Numbered from the stretch's first letter, positions 14,949 through 24,492 are shown. The stretch: 34,968 nucleotides of DNA from Legionella sp. (GCA_024636645.1 JAGXGR010000042.1:1-34968), one strand, 5' to 3'. Notes: a model not told the origin generated them from the sequence alone. Translations and numbers: made by a program.

Positions 14949-17672
14949 ATGGCTCCGCTGCCAAAGACGGCTTTATTACAAAGCAGATTAACGAATTTAA
15001 CTGCAGGACCCGCTGTGCCTGAATCGGGGCATGTGGTGATTCAAGTGCAATTTGTTGATTTTGACGGCCAGTCAAAAAAAGCTTTTTTTAAACGTCTTGA
15101 TTCCACCTACCCTAAAATACTTGCCATGATGTCGGTAGCAACCTCTATCATTATGCGTAGTCTTTTAGGTGAACGTGCCGCGGAAGATCGTTTGGTCTAT
15201 GATGACAATGGAGAAATTACCGGTACCTTGTCTATAGCTATAGAGGGATTTAAACCTTTTCATTTCGGCAGTGAGGGCGTTCCCGAGGATCCGCAGGAAA
15301 AAGAAATCGCCACGCCCTCACATACTACACTAATGCAACATAACATCATCGAACTGCTCTTTTTTTCCTGGTTTCTCGGGGATGATGATTTGCATCCTAA
15401 AAACATGGGGTTAAAAGGCCGCATCGACTATGACATGTTTTTTTACAACATTACAAAAATCATCAAAGGGCCAAGGACTGTAGGTGGCAGCTTTAATAAT
15501 GCATTAAATATAACAGTCAGGGATTTTTTTAATTTTCCGATATTAACCGACTCCACACCGACACACTGGCCAACCAGACAAATCCCTGATAATTATTATT
15601 ACCCCAAAAGATATACGAATTATGATCAATTTATGGCCTTGGCTGGAAATCCAGCTTACCTTGATCCTGTTACAGGAAAGACAACCACCGCACAAAAGCA
15701 ATTATTTACTGCCGTATTAAAAGCGCTACTGACCTACCAGCCTGACGTTCTGAAAAAAAGGCTGAAAGATGCTTTAGGCAATGAACCCCTAAACTATAAA
15801 GCGCTATCTGTTTTACAGCAAACGCAGCTGGAGGAATCCAATCCTGATCTATTTAATACCAGCAATAATGACAAACCTTTTGTAGAGTTCATGACAAATC
15901 TCTACCATAAATACTACGATGAGCTTTATCGAAAACTGGTTTTCTCACAAGGATGTGAAAAGAATGCTGCAGGTGTTTCTGTGCCTGCATTCAACAAATT
16001 TTTACATGATTATCCTTCAGCATATCAAGGTGTGAAAGAATGGATAGACAAGCAAAATTCTCTTTTAAATGAAAAACAAAATCTCTGCCGCGCTCAAATT
16101 CAAAGGGGTATGGCGGATAGGACTGAAATAAATATCGCCTGTGCTGAACCTTTGGAAAAAGCCATCCAGACAGTTTCCGACTCACGAAAGCTTGCCAAGG
16201 ATGATCTGCTTCGCCGTTATCATCAAGTGTGGCGTGACTCTTTCACCTTGCAGATTAAAAATATTTTAAATAAGTCACGCAGGTTATCTCAGGATCTCCA
16301 AGTCAGGCTCTCTTTAAGCAAAACATCGACTTATCCATTATCTGAAACCCATCATGAAGATCCGCGAATCACCCAGGCCTGGCAAATACTGTCAGAATTT
16401 CAGGAGGATAGTCCCGAAAAAGTACAAGGCAGGCTGGACTGTGGAAAGGATAATGATCTACGAAATGGTTTATTGCAATTGGTTCTCGTTCATCAACAAA
16501 TTTACGAAATTACCAGTGATTATTTTCAGAAAGAAGTAAAAAATATTACCAATTTTGATAATAACCAGTATATTGATAAATTACAAAAACTCAGAGATGC
16601 TTATGTAACCATTATTACCCTGCTTGGTGAGAGTACAAGTTGGGGAAAAGATTGTTGTATCATTGCCAGTGAGCTGAATAGATTTTGCAACAGTGCCTTA
16701 TTTGCTGTTCATTTATATGAGCAGGATGAAACCATACAATCTATGATGCCTGTCAGAGCGATCACTCGCCCTCATACAGACAATGAAGTCATTCAAGACG
16801 GTCTGAATGCATTATTTAATTGGGCGGCACAACTTCCGGCTCGTGAACTCACGAGCAAAATTTCTAACATCATAGATCTGAAATATGTTGGCGGTCTTCG
16901 TAGAGCACGTGAACACCCCGTAAAAACCTATCTTATTGAAAGCGAAACAAGTACCTCAGGAGATGACCGGCTTGCGTTTATCCTGACATCGGGTAAAGTT
17001 ATTAATGGGCATTTAAATACCTTATTGGTTGAGAATCTTATTCAGGAAATGGTTTTTTCAACGCAATCAGATATTAACGTCTTCTTGCCCAGTGTAAGAA
17101 CAGCCTTTGAAGATCATACTTTTAATACGGATTTTTATACAAAAAACGCCTTCTATTATGCAAAGAACAATGATCGCTTTCATCATATTTATTCGAAAAA
17201 TTTTACTCAGAGTATCAATAAAGCGATGTATCAATGGGTTGCCGATATGCCTAAATCCAAATTCCGCGATTATATTGATCTTGTCCTGTCAGAATATAAG
17301 AGTAAGAGTAATAAACTGCCTCACTTTGTCAGGTTCAGCTTTTTTCCAGCAGCGGATGATCGCTGTGCAGAAGTAGAAGGTTATTTCAAACAGATGGATT
17401 CAAACCCTAAAATACTCGCCTCTATTTTTAAACAGGGTGGTTTGCTGGATAACTCGTTAAATACTTTGTTGTTTAAACTTTTAATAAGCACCATGCAGAA
17501 AGATATTCTTAAAGATAATGATAAATTTCAACAAAAAGAATATAAACTCATCCTGCAAGTTGTGGGGGATGAGTTGGAAAACTATTTTTTAAACACAATA
17601 ACGCCTTATGCTCAAAACGTAGATACTCGGGAGTTTCAGAAATCTGATGCCGCCCATGAGCTAGTTGCTTGA
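14949..17672 (+). CDS. large kinase-like protein, candidate Dot/Icm effector
   Basis: A 907-residue protein I cannot assign to a named gene. The N-terminal part has a kinase-like layout: a hydrophobic strand with lysines (VVIQVQFVDFDGQSKKAFFKRL, split here as residues 29-48 and on), then a catalytic-loop-like LGDDDLHPKN (143-152), with Asp, His and Asn spaced as in atypical and phosphoinositide-kinase-like folds, then IDYDMFF (159-165) in the place of a metal-binding Asp. The rest is mostly helical. Two related modules of about 80-90 residues lie at 621-701 and 759-849. There is no signal peptide or membrane segment. The C-terminus HELVA has a hydrophobic residue at -3 and a polar/acidic stretch before it, typical of Dot/Icm substrates. 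The frame opens at 14943, but the ATG at 14949 has AAGGA 6 bases upstream. It stands alone, next to a MITE, with A/T-rich composition. LepB-type N-terminal kinases are the first family to compare. Confidence 0.65.
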   Translation: MAPLPKTALLQSRLTNLTAGPAVPESGHVVIQVQFVDFDGQSKKAFFKRLDSTYPKILAMMSVATSIIMRSLLGERAAEDRLVYDDNGEITGTLSIAIEGFKPFHFGSEGVPEDPQEKEIATPSHTTLMQHNIIELLFFSWFLGDDDLHPKNMGLKGRIDYDMFFYNITKIIKGPRTVGGSFNNALNITVRDFFNFPILTDSTPTHWPTRQIPDNYYYPKRYTNYDQFMALAGNPAYLDPVTGKTTTAQKQLFTAVLKALLTYQPDVLKKRLKDALGNEPLNYKALSVLQQTQLEESNPDLFNTSNNDKPFVEFMTNLYHKYYDELYRKLVFSQGCEKNAAGVSVPAFNKFLHDYPSAYQGVKEWIDKQNSLLNEKQNLCRAQIQRGMADRTEINIACAEPLEKAIQTVSDSRKLAKDDLLRRYHQVWRDSFTLQIKNILNKSRRLSQDLQVRLSLSKTSTYPLSETHHEDPRITQAWQILSEFQEDSPEKVQGRLDCGKDNDLRNGLLQLVLVHQQIYEITSDYFQKEVKNITNFDNNQYIDKLQKLRDAYVTIITLLGESTSWGKDCCIIASELNRFCNSALFAVHLYEQDETIQSMMPVRAITRPHTDNEVIQDGLNALFNWAAQLPARELTSKISNIIDLKYVGGLRRAREHPVKTYLIESETSTSGDDRLAFILTSGKVINGHLNTLLVENLIQEMVFSTQSDINVFLPSVRTAFEDHTFNTDFYTKNAFYYAKNNDRFHHIYSKNFTQSINKAMYQWVADMPKSKFRDYIDLVLSEYKSKSNKLPHFVRFSFFPAADDRCAEVEGYFKQMDSNPKILASIFKQGGLLDNSLNTLLFKLLISTMQKDILKDNDKFQQKEYKLILQVVGDELENYFLNTITPYAQNVDTREFQKSDAAHELVA

Positions 17673-17795
17673 CAGGGTTGCTTACGGTGCGCGGTCACCT
17701 TCTGCGGTTTTCTTTAGCAAATATAAATGTAAATATTTTTAACCTGAACTGAAATTGCGGTATGATTCTTTTTTACCTTATTTGATAACAACCCT

Positions 17796-18650
17796 ATGTT
17801 GAATGATTATTTAAAAACGCTGCCCCAATACCTTATGCCCAAAACCGGGATTTCAGCTTTGGCCGGTCGTTTTGCCAATGTGACCAAACCCGCTATAAAA
17901 AACTACCTGATTCGTCATTTCATTGATCAGTATCAGGTGAATATGAGCGAAGCCTTGATTGAAAACCCGGAAGAATACGCCAATTTCAATGCGTTTTTTA
18001 TTCGCCATTTAAAACCGGATTGCAGGCCATTGGCAGACGCCGACATTATTTCGCCCGTGGACGGTACAGTCAGCGAGATAGGTAATATTACTCAGGGCCA
18101 GCTGGTTCAGGCTAAAAAGCGCTTATACTCTGTAGATGAGCTTCTGGGGGGAAACAAGGCGCTGAGTGAGCCTTTTCAGCAGGGACGTTTCTCTACCCTC
18201 TACCTGTCACCTAAAGACTATCATCGGGTTCACAGTCCGATGACCAGCCATTTAAAGCAAATGATCTATATTCCTGGCAAACTGTTTTCTGTACAACCTG
18301 CAACAACCAGGCTGGTACCTAAACTTTTTGCCCGAAATGAACGTTTGGCGATGTTTTTTGACAGCAAAGCAGGACCGATGGCAATGGTGATGGTCGGAGC
18401 AACCATCGTGGGAGCCATTGGCACGCACTGGCATGGGGATATCAAACGCAGCAGACGGTCTGTGCATTTTGATTATGAACATAAACAGCTGACAGAAAGA
18501 ACCTTCGACAAAGGGTCGGAAATTGGCTATTTCAAATTAGGATCAACGGTTATTTTACTCTTTGCTGACAGAACAAAAATGCAATGGCAAGATCAAGTGA
18601 AAGCGGGTGATAGCATTCAATTTGGACAAGCGCTTGGTGATCTCATCTAG
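17796..18650 (+). CDS. psd: phosphatidylserine decarboxylase proenzyme
   Basis: Makes phosphatidylethanolamine from phosphatidylserine at the inner membrane. The 284-residue proenzyme cleaves itself at the LGST motif (residues 248-251), converting Ser250 to the pyruvoyl cofactor. Asp89 (SPVDGTV) and His146 (DYHRVHSP) align with the self-cleavage triad of E. coli Psd (Asp90, His147, Ser254). The ATG start lacks a strong ribosome-binding site, but no better start is near. It is transcribed alone on the plus strand; its end overlaps the end of the convergent MFS pseudogene by 4 bases. Confidence 0.96.
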   Translation: MLNDYLKTLPQYLMPKTGISALAGRFANVTKPAIKNYLIRHFIDQYQVNMSEALIENPEEYANFNAFFIRHLKPDCRPLADADIISPVDGTVSEIGNITQGQLVQAKKRLYSVDELLGGNKALSEPFQQGRFSTLYLSPKDYHRVHSPMTSHLKQMIYIPGKLFSVQPATTRLVPKLFARNERLAMFFDSKAGPMAMVMVGATIVGAIGTHWHGDIKRSRRSVHFDYEHKQLTERTFDKGSEIGYFKLGSTVILLFADRTKMQWQDQVKAGDSIQFGQALGDLI

Positions 18651-19921
18651 CCTGGATTTAACGCCGTATTTTCACGCATGGACTTGCAAAAGGTTTCTCT
18701 GACACCTGCTATCGCGACCAGTATACCTACAATGACCAGACAGGGCATCAGAATAAATGCCGTTTGATAACTGGCCAGCGGTATGGGATAACGGGTTGAG
18801 AGATGCGACAAAATGGCGCCTATTAGTGGTGCATTGATAGCGGCAAACATCATGATCATGGTGTTGTTCATTCCCAGTCCCAACGCAAGATAATCCTCCT
18901 TGCATTGTTCTGCCATGATGGCAAAACCAATACTTTGACCGCTGGCACCAACACCAAGAAGCACAAAACACACAGCCGTTAAGACTTCTCCCAAAGGTAA
19001 ATAAATAATGCCTGCCAGTGCAATCAAGGCTACCATCGCTGACACATACATCACAGGCTTTCTGCGCTGAATTTTGTCAGAAATATAACCCAGTAGCGGA
19101 CAGCTCACAGCGTAACCCAACCAGGCCAAAGTGATCATGTATGAAGAAAAATTAGATGAAAATCCTTTACGAACCAGAAAAGCGGTTCCTTCATTTTCAG
19201 ACAAATATTCAATTGAAAAATAAACGGATGCGGAGAATATGGCAATAAACCAGATTTGAGGATAACTTAACTACTTGCGCAGGTTATCAGATACCGCCGA
19301 CGGCCTTGACAGAACAACAAATTTACCCTGACTCTGCCTGTTTTTATCAACAAAAAACAGCACAAGAACAGCAATCACCCCACCGATGCCAGCCAGGCCC
19401 ATAAAAATTTCCCGCCAGCTTACTAAAGAACCATGCGCTAACATATTTAGCGGGCCTGCGGCCAACATAGGACCTAATGTTCCTATAAACTGGGACAGAC
19501 CAATAAACAAGGCTATATTTTTGCGAGGCATCCAGTCATATACGGCAACCAATAAACAAATAAACCCGAAGGAAGATCCCAATCCCATTAACACACGGAA
19601 TATAACAGCACTCATGAAATGATGGGTAAATGAAAAACCCAGGTTTGCAAGCGCACAAAAAATTACCGCCGATAACAAGGTTTTCTTTAAACCATAGCGA
19701 TCTATGATAATCCCTACAGGAATTTGCATAAACCCATAAATCAACTGATAAGCAGTTGAACTTAATAAGGCAAATCGCACGGGCGTCAGCTGTAAATCAT
19801 GCATGAGCGGGTATTGAAACGTACCGAGAACGGTTCGTAATAAAAATTCATACATGAAGAACAAGGCGCAGATAAACCAGACGCTCAGGCCCTTTAAGCT
19901 TATTTTATTTTCAGTAATCAT
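18647..19921 (-). pseudogene. MFS transporter interrupted by an in-frame amber stop
   Basis: One 424-codon major facilitator frame broken by a single TAG at 19271-19273. Before it, 216 residues form six membrane segments with the MFS signature GIIIDRYGLKK. After it, the same frame continues without shift through LSYPQIWFIAIF and YFSIEYLSENEG into six more segments, with GYISDKIQRRKP as the second-half signature. The stop falls in the central cytoplasmic loop after DNLRK. The second half has only a TTG without a ribosome-binding site. The ATG at 19919-19921 directly follows the stop codon of the upstream AstE-like gene, so the two formed an operon. It is either a recent pseudogene or, less likely, an N-terminal half that is still made. 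Confidence 0.85.
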
Positions 19922-20941
19922 TTAATCTTCTACTTGGGAATCGCCCCAGGCTTCCAATGCAGTTTCAGCGCGATCATTATCAATAAAAGAAGCGACTTTA
20001 AAAATGGTTTGCCCCTCATGAATCAGCGGATGGCGGTTAATCCCTACAACCACGCCATCTAATTCGGCCTTTACGGTTTCGGCGGTATCAGCACTGAAAG
20101 GATCGCTGATTCTTGCGATTTTCTGGCCTTTTTTAATCATTTGACCCAATTCAATATCACTCAACAGCACACCGCTGCGGTGCGCGCGTATCCAATCCTG
20201 ATCCTGAGAAAAGATGGATCGAAAAGAAGAATCTTCTTCCTCTTCTGAGCGCTCCAGCATATCCAGCGCTTGCAATACCTTGCTGATGCCGGATAGGCCC
20301 AGGCTAATGGCTGACTCATCAAAGCGCATCGCCTCACCTGCCTGATAGACCAATAAAGGGATGTTTAATTGCTCGGTGGTTCTTCTCAGAGAATTATTAT
20401 CTGTGCTGACATTGGTTATCACCGGCACACCAAAGCATTGCGCAAGGCGCTTGCCTTCCTGGTTATCCAGATTACAGTATATCTGCGGCAAAATATCATG
20501 ATTCAGAGAGCCTGTCTGTAATTCAAGGCAATAATCAACCTTCGATAATATTTCCTGAGTAAAAATATGCGCCAGACGCTCGCCATAGGAGCCGTTCTCT
20601 ATGCCTGGAAAACATCGTTCCAGACTCATGTCCAGCGACATGGAACGGGACGGTGCTATCAGACCAAATACATTTAAAACAGGAACAGCAATCAACGTGC
20701 CGCGAAGTTCTTTCAGTTGCTCGGATTCAAGCAGACGATTAATGATCTCGAGGCCATTTAGCTCATCACCCTTAACCGCTGCAAAAATTAAAACACAAGG
20801 GCCCGCTTCTTTGCCGTGCACGACTTTTATCGGCATGTAAAAAGAGGTGCAAGAGTAAAATTCCGGCAAAGGCAAAGCAAGGTTAGCCGTTTCGCCGGGA
20901 TGGATGGTTGCGTCACAAATAGTAAGATTGGTATTTTTCAT
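19922..20941 (-). CDS. AstE/AspA-like protein with altered zinc-site motifs
   Basis: About 339 residues, resembling the succinylglutamate desuccinylase/aspartoacylase family (M14-like fold). GPCVLIFAAVKGDELNGLEI, RGTLIAVPVLNVFGLI, RCFPGIENGSYGERLAH and the C-terminal lipoyl-like SGVLLSDIELGQMIKKGQKI place it there. The family's metal motifs are changed: HGDE reads KGDE, and the His of DLHTG reads LELQTG. The DLNRSFPG substrate motif reads MSLERCFPG. Zinc hydrolase activity is therefore doubtful. The frame is open to 21004, with ATGs at 20968 and 20941 and a poor ribosome-binding site at each; I choose 20941 because the family-like sequence begins there. It is directly followed by the broken MFS gene. 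tRNA-Leu lies upstream. Confidence 0.75.
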   Translation of the reverse strand: MKNTNLTICDATIHPGETANLALPLPEFYSCTSFYMPIKVVHGKEAGPCVLIFAAVKGDELNGLEIINRLLESEQLKELRGTLIAVPVLNVFGLIAPSRSMSLDMSLERCFPGIENGSYGERLAHIFTQEILSKVDYCLELQTGSLNHDILPQIYCNLDNQEGKRLAQCFGVPVITNVSTDNNSLRRTTEQLNIPLLVYQAGEAMRFDESAISLGLSGISKVLQALDMLERSEEEEDSSFRSIFSQDQDWIRAHRSGVLLSDIELGQMIKKGQKIARISDPFSADTAETVKAELDGVVVGINRHPLIHEGQTIFKVASFIDNDRAETALEAWGDSQVED

Positions 20942-21060
20942 AAAAGTCGAACGAATTCTTTTTTCCATGGTATTTAAAAGAACAGGATAACAAATTCTGG
21001 GCAATGAAGCAAAGCGGGCTGCAAAATCAGGGCCAGGAAAAAAGGAGTAATGCGGAAAAA

Positions 21061-21147
21061 TGGTGCCGAGAAGAGGACTCGAACCTCCACGGGGTTACCC
21101 CCACTAGCACCTGAAGCTAGCGTGTCTACCAATTCCACCACCTCGGC
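21061..21147 (-). tRNA. tRNA-Leu(CAG)
   Basis: An 87-nt leucine tRNA with encoded CCA. The acceptor GCCGAGG pairs with TCTCGGC (one G-U), followed by discriminator A. The D-loop region is GGTGGAATTGGTAGACACG. The anticodon stem GCTAGC/GCTAGT-type arm carries TTCAGGT, giving CAG. A long variable arm (GGGGGTAACCCC) and T-arm GAGGTTCGAGTCCTC identify class II tRNA-Leu. Confidence 0.97.
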
Positions 21148-21242
21148 GTGGTCGGGCTAAGTTACTCAATATTTGACTGACTGTCAATCACTATTTTAAA
21201 TTTTGCGGGTCAACCGGCCAGACTGTCGGTAAAGAAATAAAA

Positions 21243-22220
21243 TCACTCTGTTTCATCCGCCTTATACGGCTGGCCTGCCTTGATTATCCGCTCTTTTACG
21301 CCTGCCCAGGCATCGGTATCGGAGGGCAGTTCTATCACAATAATGGCTTTATCAGACTTATCGGCTTGCCTTAACTGATAGTATAGCTCAAAGGCGGCTT
21401 TTTCCGGTGCATCAGGAAATTTAAGATAGGCGTTTTCAGTGACCGCGGCAGGTTTATCAGGGGTAATTGCAAACACTTGGCTGGGATTTATGCTGCAAAA
21501 ACGTTCCAATTCAAAATGATCAGTAAAATAATACAAGGTTTTTTCTGGTTGATAATGGCTGGCTAATTTTCCGGGCACTCTGATATCTGAGTCAGGCTGT
21601 GAAACCAAACCGGGCGCTACCGCGGATAAAAGCGCTTCGGTAATCGAGCCGTGTCTTAAGATGGTATAATTTTCTGCTTGCGTGGCATCAATGATAGTCG
21701 ACTCAATACCCACCTGACAACGCCCGCCATTTAAAACAGTGATGGGTTTATCAGGAAAAGAATGAAGCACATGTGCGGCCGTTGTCGGGCTTATTTTGCC
21801 AAAAGGGTTCGCTGAAGGCGCTACCAATGGCATGTCCACCGCTTTGAGCAAATCCTGGGTTAAAGGATGATTGGGGCTTCGTATAGCAACAGTAGACTGA
21901 CCGCCAGTAATCAGCGGATTAATGCGCCCTGCTTTTGCTTTGAATACCAGGGTCAATGGTCCAGGCCAAAAGGCCTGCATTAAATCTTTAGCATAGTTGG
22001 GAATGTCTTCTACCCAGGCAGATAAATCCTGATCTTTGGCCACATGAACTATCAGGGGATGGTTCAAAGGGCGATTTTTCATTGAAAACACTTCGCGAAT
22101 ACCGGTCTCATTCTCAATGAGGGCCGCTAGCCCGTATACTGTTTCGGTTGGAATGGCAACCGGTTTGCCCTGCCTCAGATCTTTAATGGCTTGTTGCAAA
22201 TTTGTAGTCACGATACTCAT
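21243..22220 (-). CDS. tsaC: Sua5-type threonylcarbamoyl-AMP synthase
   Basis: Makes threonylcarbamoyl-AMP from threonine, bicarbonate and ATP, the first step of the t6A37 modification of ANN-decoding tRNAs. The 325 residues include the YrdC domain (about 1-205) with PTETVYGLA, FSMKNRPLNHP (Lys48, Arg50), FWPGPLT and PSANPFGKISPT (Ser136, Asn138), then the linker RVPGKLASHYQPEK and a C-terminal Rossmann-like Sua5 domain. The extra domain makes it Sua5 type rather than the short TsaC of E. coli. The ATG starts the domain directly. It is single on the minus strand and divergent from the GDPD gene. Confidence 0.95.
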   Translation of the reverse strand: MSIVTTNLQQAIKDLRQGKPVAIPTETVYGLAALIENETGIREVFSMKNRPLNHPLIVHVAKDQDLSAWVEDIPNYAKDLMQAFWPGPLTLVFKAKAGRINPLITGGQSTVAIRSPNHPLTQDLLKAVDMPLVAPSANPFGKISPTTAAHVLHSFPDKPITVLNGGRCQVGIESTIIDATQAENYTILRHGSITEALLSAVAPGLVSQPDSDIRVPGKLASHYQPEKTLYYFTDHFELERFCSINPSQVFAITPDKPAAVTENAYLKFPDAPEKAAFELYYQLRQADKSDKAIIVIELPSDTDAWAGVKERIIKAGQPYKADETE

Positions 22221-22251
22221 GAAGATTCTCTTTAAAAAAAACTTGTTGACT

Positions 22252-22268
22252 ATAACTATTTTAGTTAT
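22252..22268. promoter_or_regulatory. operator-like palindrome between tsaC and GDPD gene
   Basis: ATAACTA-TTT-TAGTTAT, a perfect 7-bp inverted repeat with a 3-nt centre, in the 98-bp divergent gap. It sits directly after a TTGACT sequence that could be a -35 for the plus-strand gene. It could bind a dimeric regulator; no known consensus is recognised. Confidence 0.35.
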
Positions 22269-22318
22269 TTTAGTCGAGACTAGCTTGAAATTAAAAAATA
22301 AACATAAAAAGGATGCAT

Positions 22319-23086
22319 ATGTTACAGCCCATCGCAGAAAAAACCGTAGATTTTGTTTATAGATGCATTCCCCGTCCTGTACCGAGCAAAGAAACCCTTA
22401 GGAATACCAGGATCATTTCCCATCGTGGTGCGCATAATAATAAAATGGGCATCATTGAAAATACTGATCAAGCATTTAAACGTGCTCAGGATATAGGCTG
22501 CTGGGGAATAGAGCTGGACGTGCAAGTCACCGCTGATAACAAAATCGTTGTCAATCATGATCCGGATTTAAAACGTTTATGGGGACAAAAGCTGGCTATT
22601 AAGGATTTAAATTATAACGAACTGCATCAACTCGCCCCGGATATCCCCTTGTTATCTGAAGTGGTTGAAACCTACGGCACGTTCATGCATCTTTTTATTG
22701 AGCTTAAAGCCCCTTTCAATGAAGAGACCCAGCTTACAAAGACATTAAGTCAATTAAAACCCTGTGAAGATTATCATCTGATAACGCTTGACGAAAAAGT
22801 ATTCCAGCCTTTCAAACAATTCCCAAAAGAGGCTTTGCTGCTGGTGGCTACTTTCAATAAAACAAAAAAATATTGTCAATTATGCATAGAGAAAGATTAT
22901 GGCGGTGTATTGGGTCATTATGTATTATTGAATCATCGATTGGTTCAGCAGTTAAACGCTGCAGATAAAAAAACAGGCGTGGGTTTTGTTGACTCCCGAT
23001 ACAGCCTGTACAGAGAAGCGAAGCGTAACTTGGATTGGCTGTTCACCAATAATGTTGAACAGCTTTTTAAATACCATGATTTTTGA
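22319..23086 (+). CDS. glycerophosphodiester phosphodiesterase
   Basis: Hydrolyses glycerophosphodiesters to glycerol 3-phosphate and an alcohol. The 255-residue TIM-barrel protein shows ISHRGAHNN (His35, Arg36), ENTDQAF (Glu47), ELDVQVTADNKIVVNHDP (Glu65, Asp67, His80) and FIELK further on, the usual GDPD catalytic and metal residues. There is no signal peptide, so it is probably cytoplasmic (UgpQ-like). The ATG at 22313 has its AAGG site directly adjacent, whereas the ATG at 22319 has AAGGA 5 bases upstream and is preferred. It is a single gene, convergent with the MHS transporter gene. Confidence 0.9.
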   Translation: MLQPIAEKTVDFVYRCIPRPVPSKETLRNTRIISHRGAHNNKMGIIENTDQAFKRAQDIGCWGIELDVQVTADNKIVVNHDPDLKRLWGQKLAIKDLNYNELHQLAPDIPLLSEVVETYGTFMHLFIELKAPFNEETQLTKTLSQLKPCEDYHLITLDEKVFQPFKQFPKEALLLVATFNKTKKYCQLCIEKDYGGVLGHYVLLNHRLVQQLNAADKKTGVGFVDSRYSLYREAKRNLDWLFTNNVEQLFKYHDF

Positions 23087-23176
23087 TTTTTCATAGGGAA
23101 ATAAAACCCTGCGTACGGACTAAAACACTTTTTCAGGTACGGAGAAGAAACGATCAGACGCTTTTCAGAAAGACCT

Positions 23177-24409
23177 TCAAAGGCTTTTTGCTTTTAACGC
23201 TGTTTCATTCCGAGCTAACTGGTAGCCTTCATTAAACCGCAGTACAACATGTGCTAATACAGCCGCCATAAAGACCATGGCGGCAACCACCCAGACCTGT
23301 CCCATTTGAGCAGCTTTCTGAGCGACGGGTAATGAGATAGCTCCAACACTGGCAGCCAGCCCCCAGATGATAGAAATCGCCGTGCAACGAATCTTTACCG
23401 GCAACTGAAGATAAAGAAAATAATATAATGATGAAGAAAAAAGGCCATTGGCAACAGAGTAGGCAGCAACAGACAATAACGCCAGCGGCAAGAAGCCTTT
23501 CACCGTACTATAAAACAGAACCGGGGCCACCAAAGCCATCAGCAGCATGCTTGATTTCATTAAGTGATACACTTGATGGTCTTGACAATGCATTGCAATA
23601 AACAGGGCAAAAATGGCAGCAAGCAATTGCGCAAAAGCCGCAGTCCAGGTGCAAGCCAGGCCAGACATCAAGCCCTGATCACTGGCAAAAGAGGCCCAAA
23701 AAACATTACACAAATACACTGAAACACTAATAAAGATCCCAAGGGCTGCAATATTCAACATCGCAGGCCAATAGGTTTGCCAAGGCGCGGCTTTTATCGT
23801 CAAGCTTTTTAAAAATTCCGGAGATTCCTGCAGTTGCTGGCGTAAAGAACAAATCCATAAAGATATCATGCCTAAACCTGCAAAAACCAAGCGCCATAAG
23901 CCATTCCACTCAAGGTATTGAATAGTGGCGGCCAATGCCCCGCCGACAAACATGCCTAGTGCTGCAGAAATAGCAATCAAACTGCCTGCAAATAATCGCC
24001 GCTGACTGTGGTGCTCGACAAAAAACATAGCGGAGGTTTTCATTTCCCCGCCAAGTGCCAGTCCTTGCCCGATTCGAAACAGAAGCAATCCCCATACAGC
24101 CCATGGCCCCAGGATAGCGTAACCGGGGAGCAAGCACATGCCTAATGTCGACAAACCCATCAAAGCCGCTGAATACACCATCGGTGTACGTCGACCGCTC
24201 TTATCGGCTTTGCGTCCAAACAGCCAACCCCCCAAAGGACGGGCCAGATAGGCCGCTGCAAATACAGCAAAACTCAACATCAAACTTTGACTGTTGGCCG
24301 CAAAAAATTCTCGGGCAAAAACTGATTTGGCAAGATAAAGATAGAGACTGAAATCAAGCCATTCCAATAAAACCAGAGAAAGCGCCAGGATCAATGCACG
24401 AGGGTTCAT
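23177..24409 (-). CDS. MFS transporter, metabolite:H+ symporter type
   Basis: An inner-membrane transporter of 410 residues with about twelve hydrophobic segments. EWLDFSLYLYLA at the start, RPLGGWLFGRKADKSGRRTPM between segments 2 and 3, and RIGQGLALGGE are typical of the ProP/KgtP/ShiA-like metabolite:H+ symporter group. The substrate cannot be read from the sequence. The frame is open to an ATG at 24511, but a promoter-like sequence (24493-24521) overlaps that extension and the hydrophobic protein begins at the ATG at 24407-24409, so the shorter form is chosen; its ribosome-binding site is weak. It is monocistronic. Confidence 0.85.
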   Translation of the reverse strand: MNPRALILALSLVLLEWLDFSLYLYLAKSVFAREFFAANSQSLMLSFAVFAAAYLARPLGGWLFGRKADKSGRRTPMVYSAALMGLSTLGMCLLPGYAILGPWAVWGLLLFRIGQGLALGGEMKTSAMFFVEHHSQRRLFAGSLIAISAALGMFVGGALAATIQYLEWNGLWRLVFAGLGMISLWICSLRQQLQESPEFLKSLTIKAAPWQTYWPAMLNIAALGIFISVSVYLCNVFWASFASDQGLMSGLACTWTAAFAQLLAAIFALFIAMHCQDHQVYHLMKSSMLLMALVAPVLFYSTVKGFLPLALLSVAAYSVANGLFSSSLYYFLYLQLPVKIRCTAISIIWGLAASVGAISLPVAQKAAQMGQVWVVAAMVFMAAVLAHVVLRFNEGYQLARNETALKAKSL

Positions 24410-24492
24410 GCAGAGGGTGCTGCCGTGGTTCCACGCGCGTTGTCGTGTATTAAATAAGGCATAGAAAAACCTGAAGAGAATAAATATACCTC

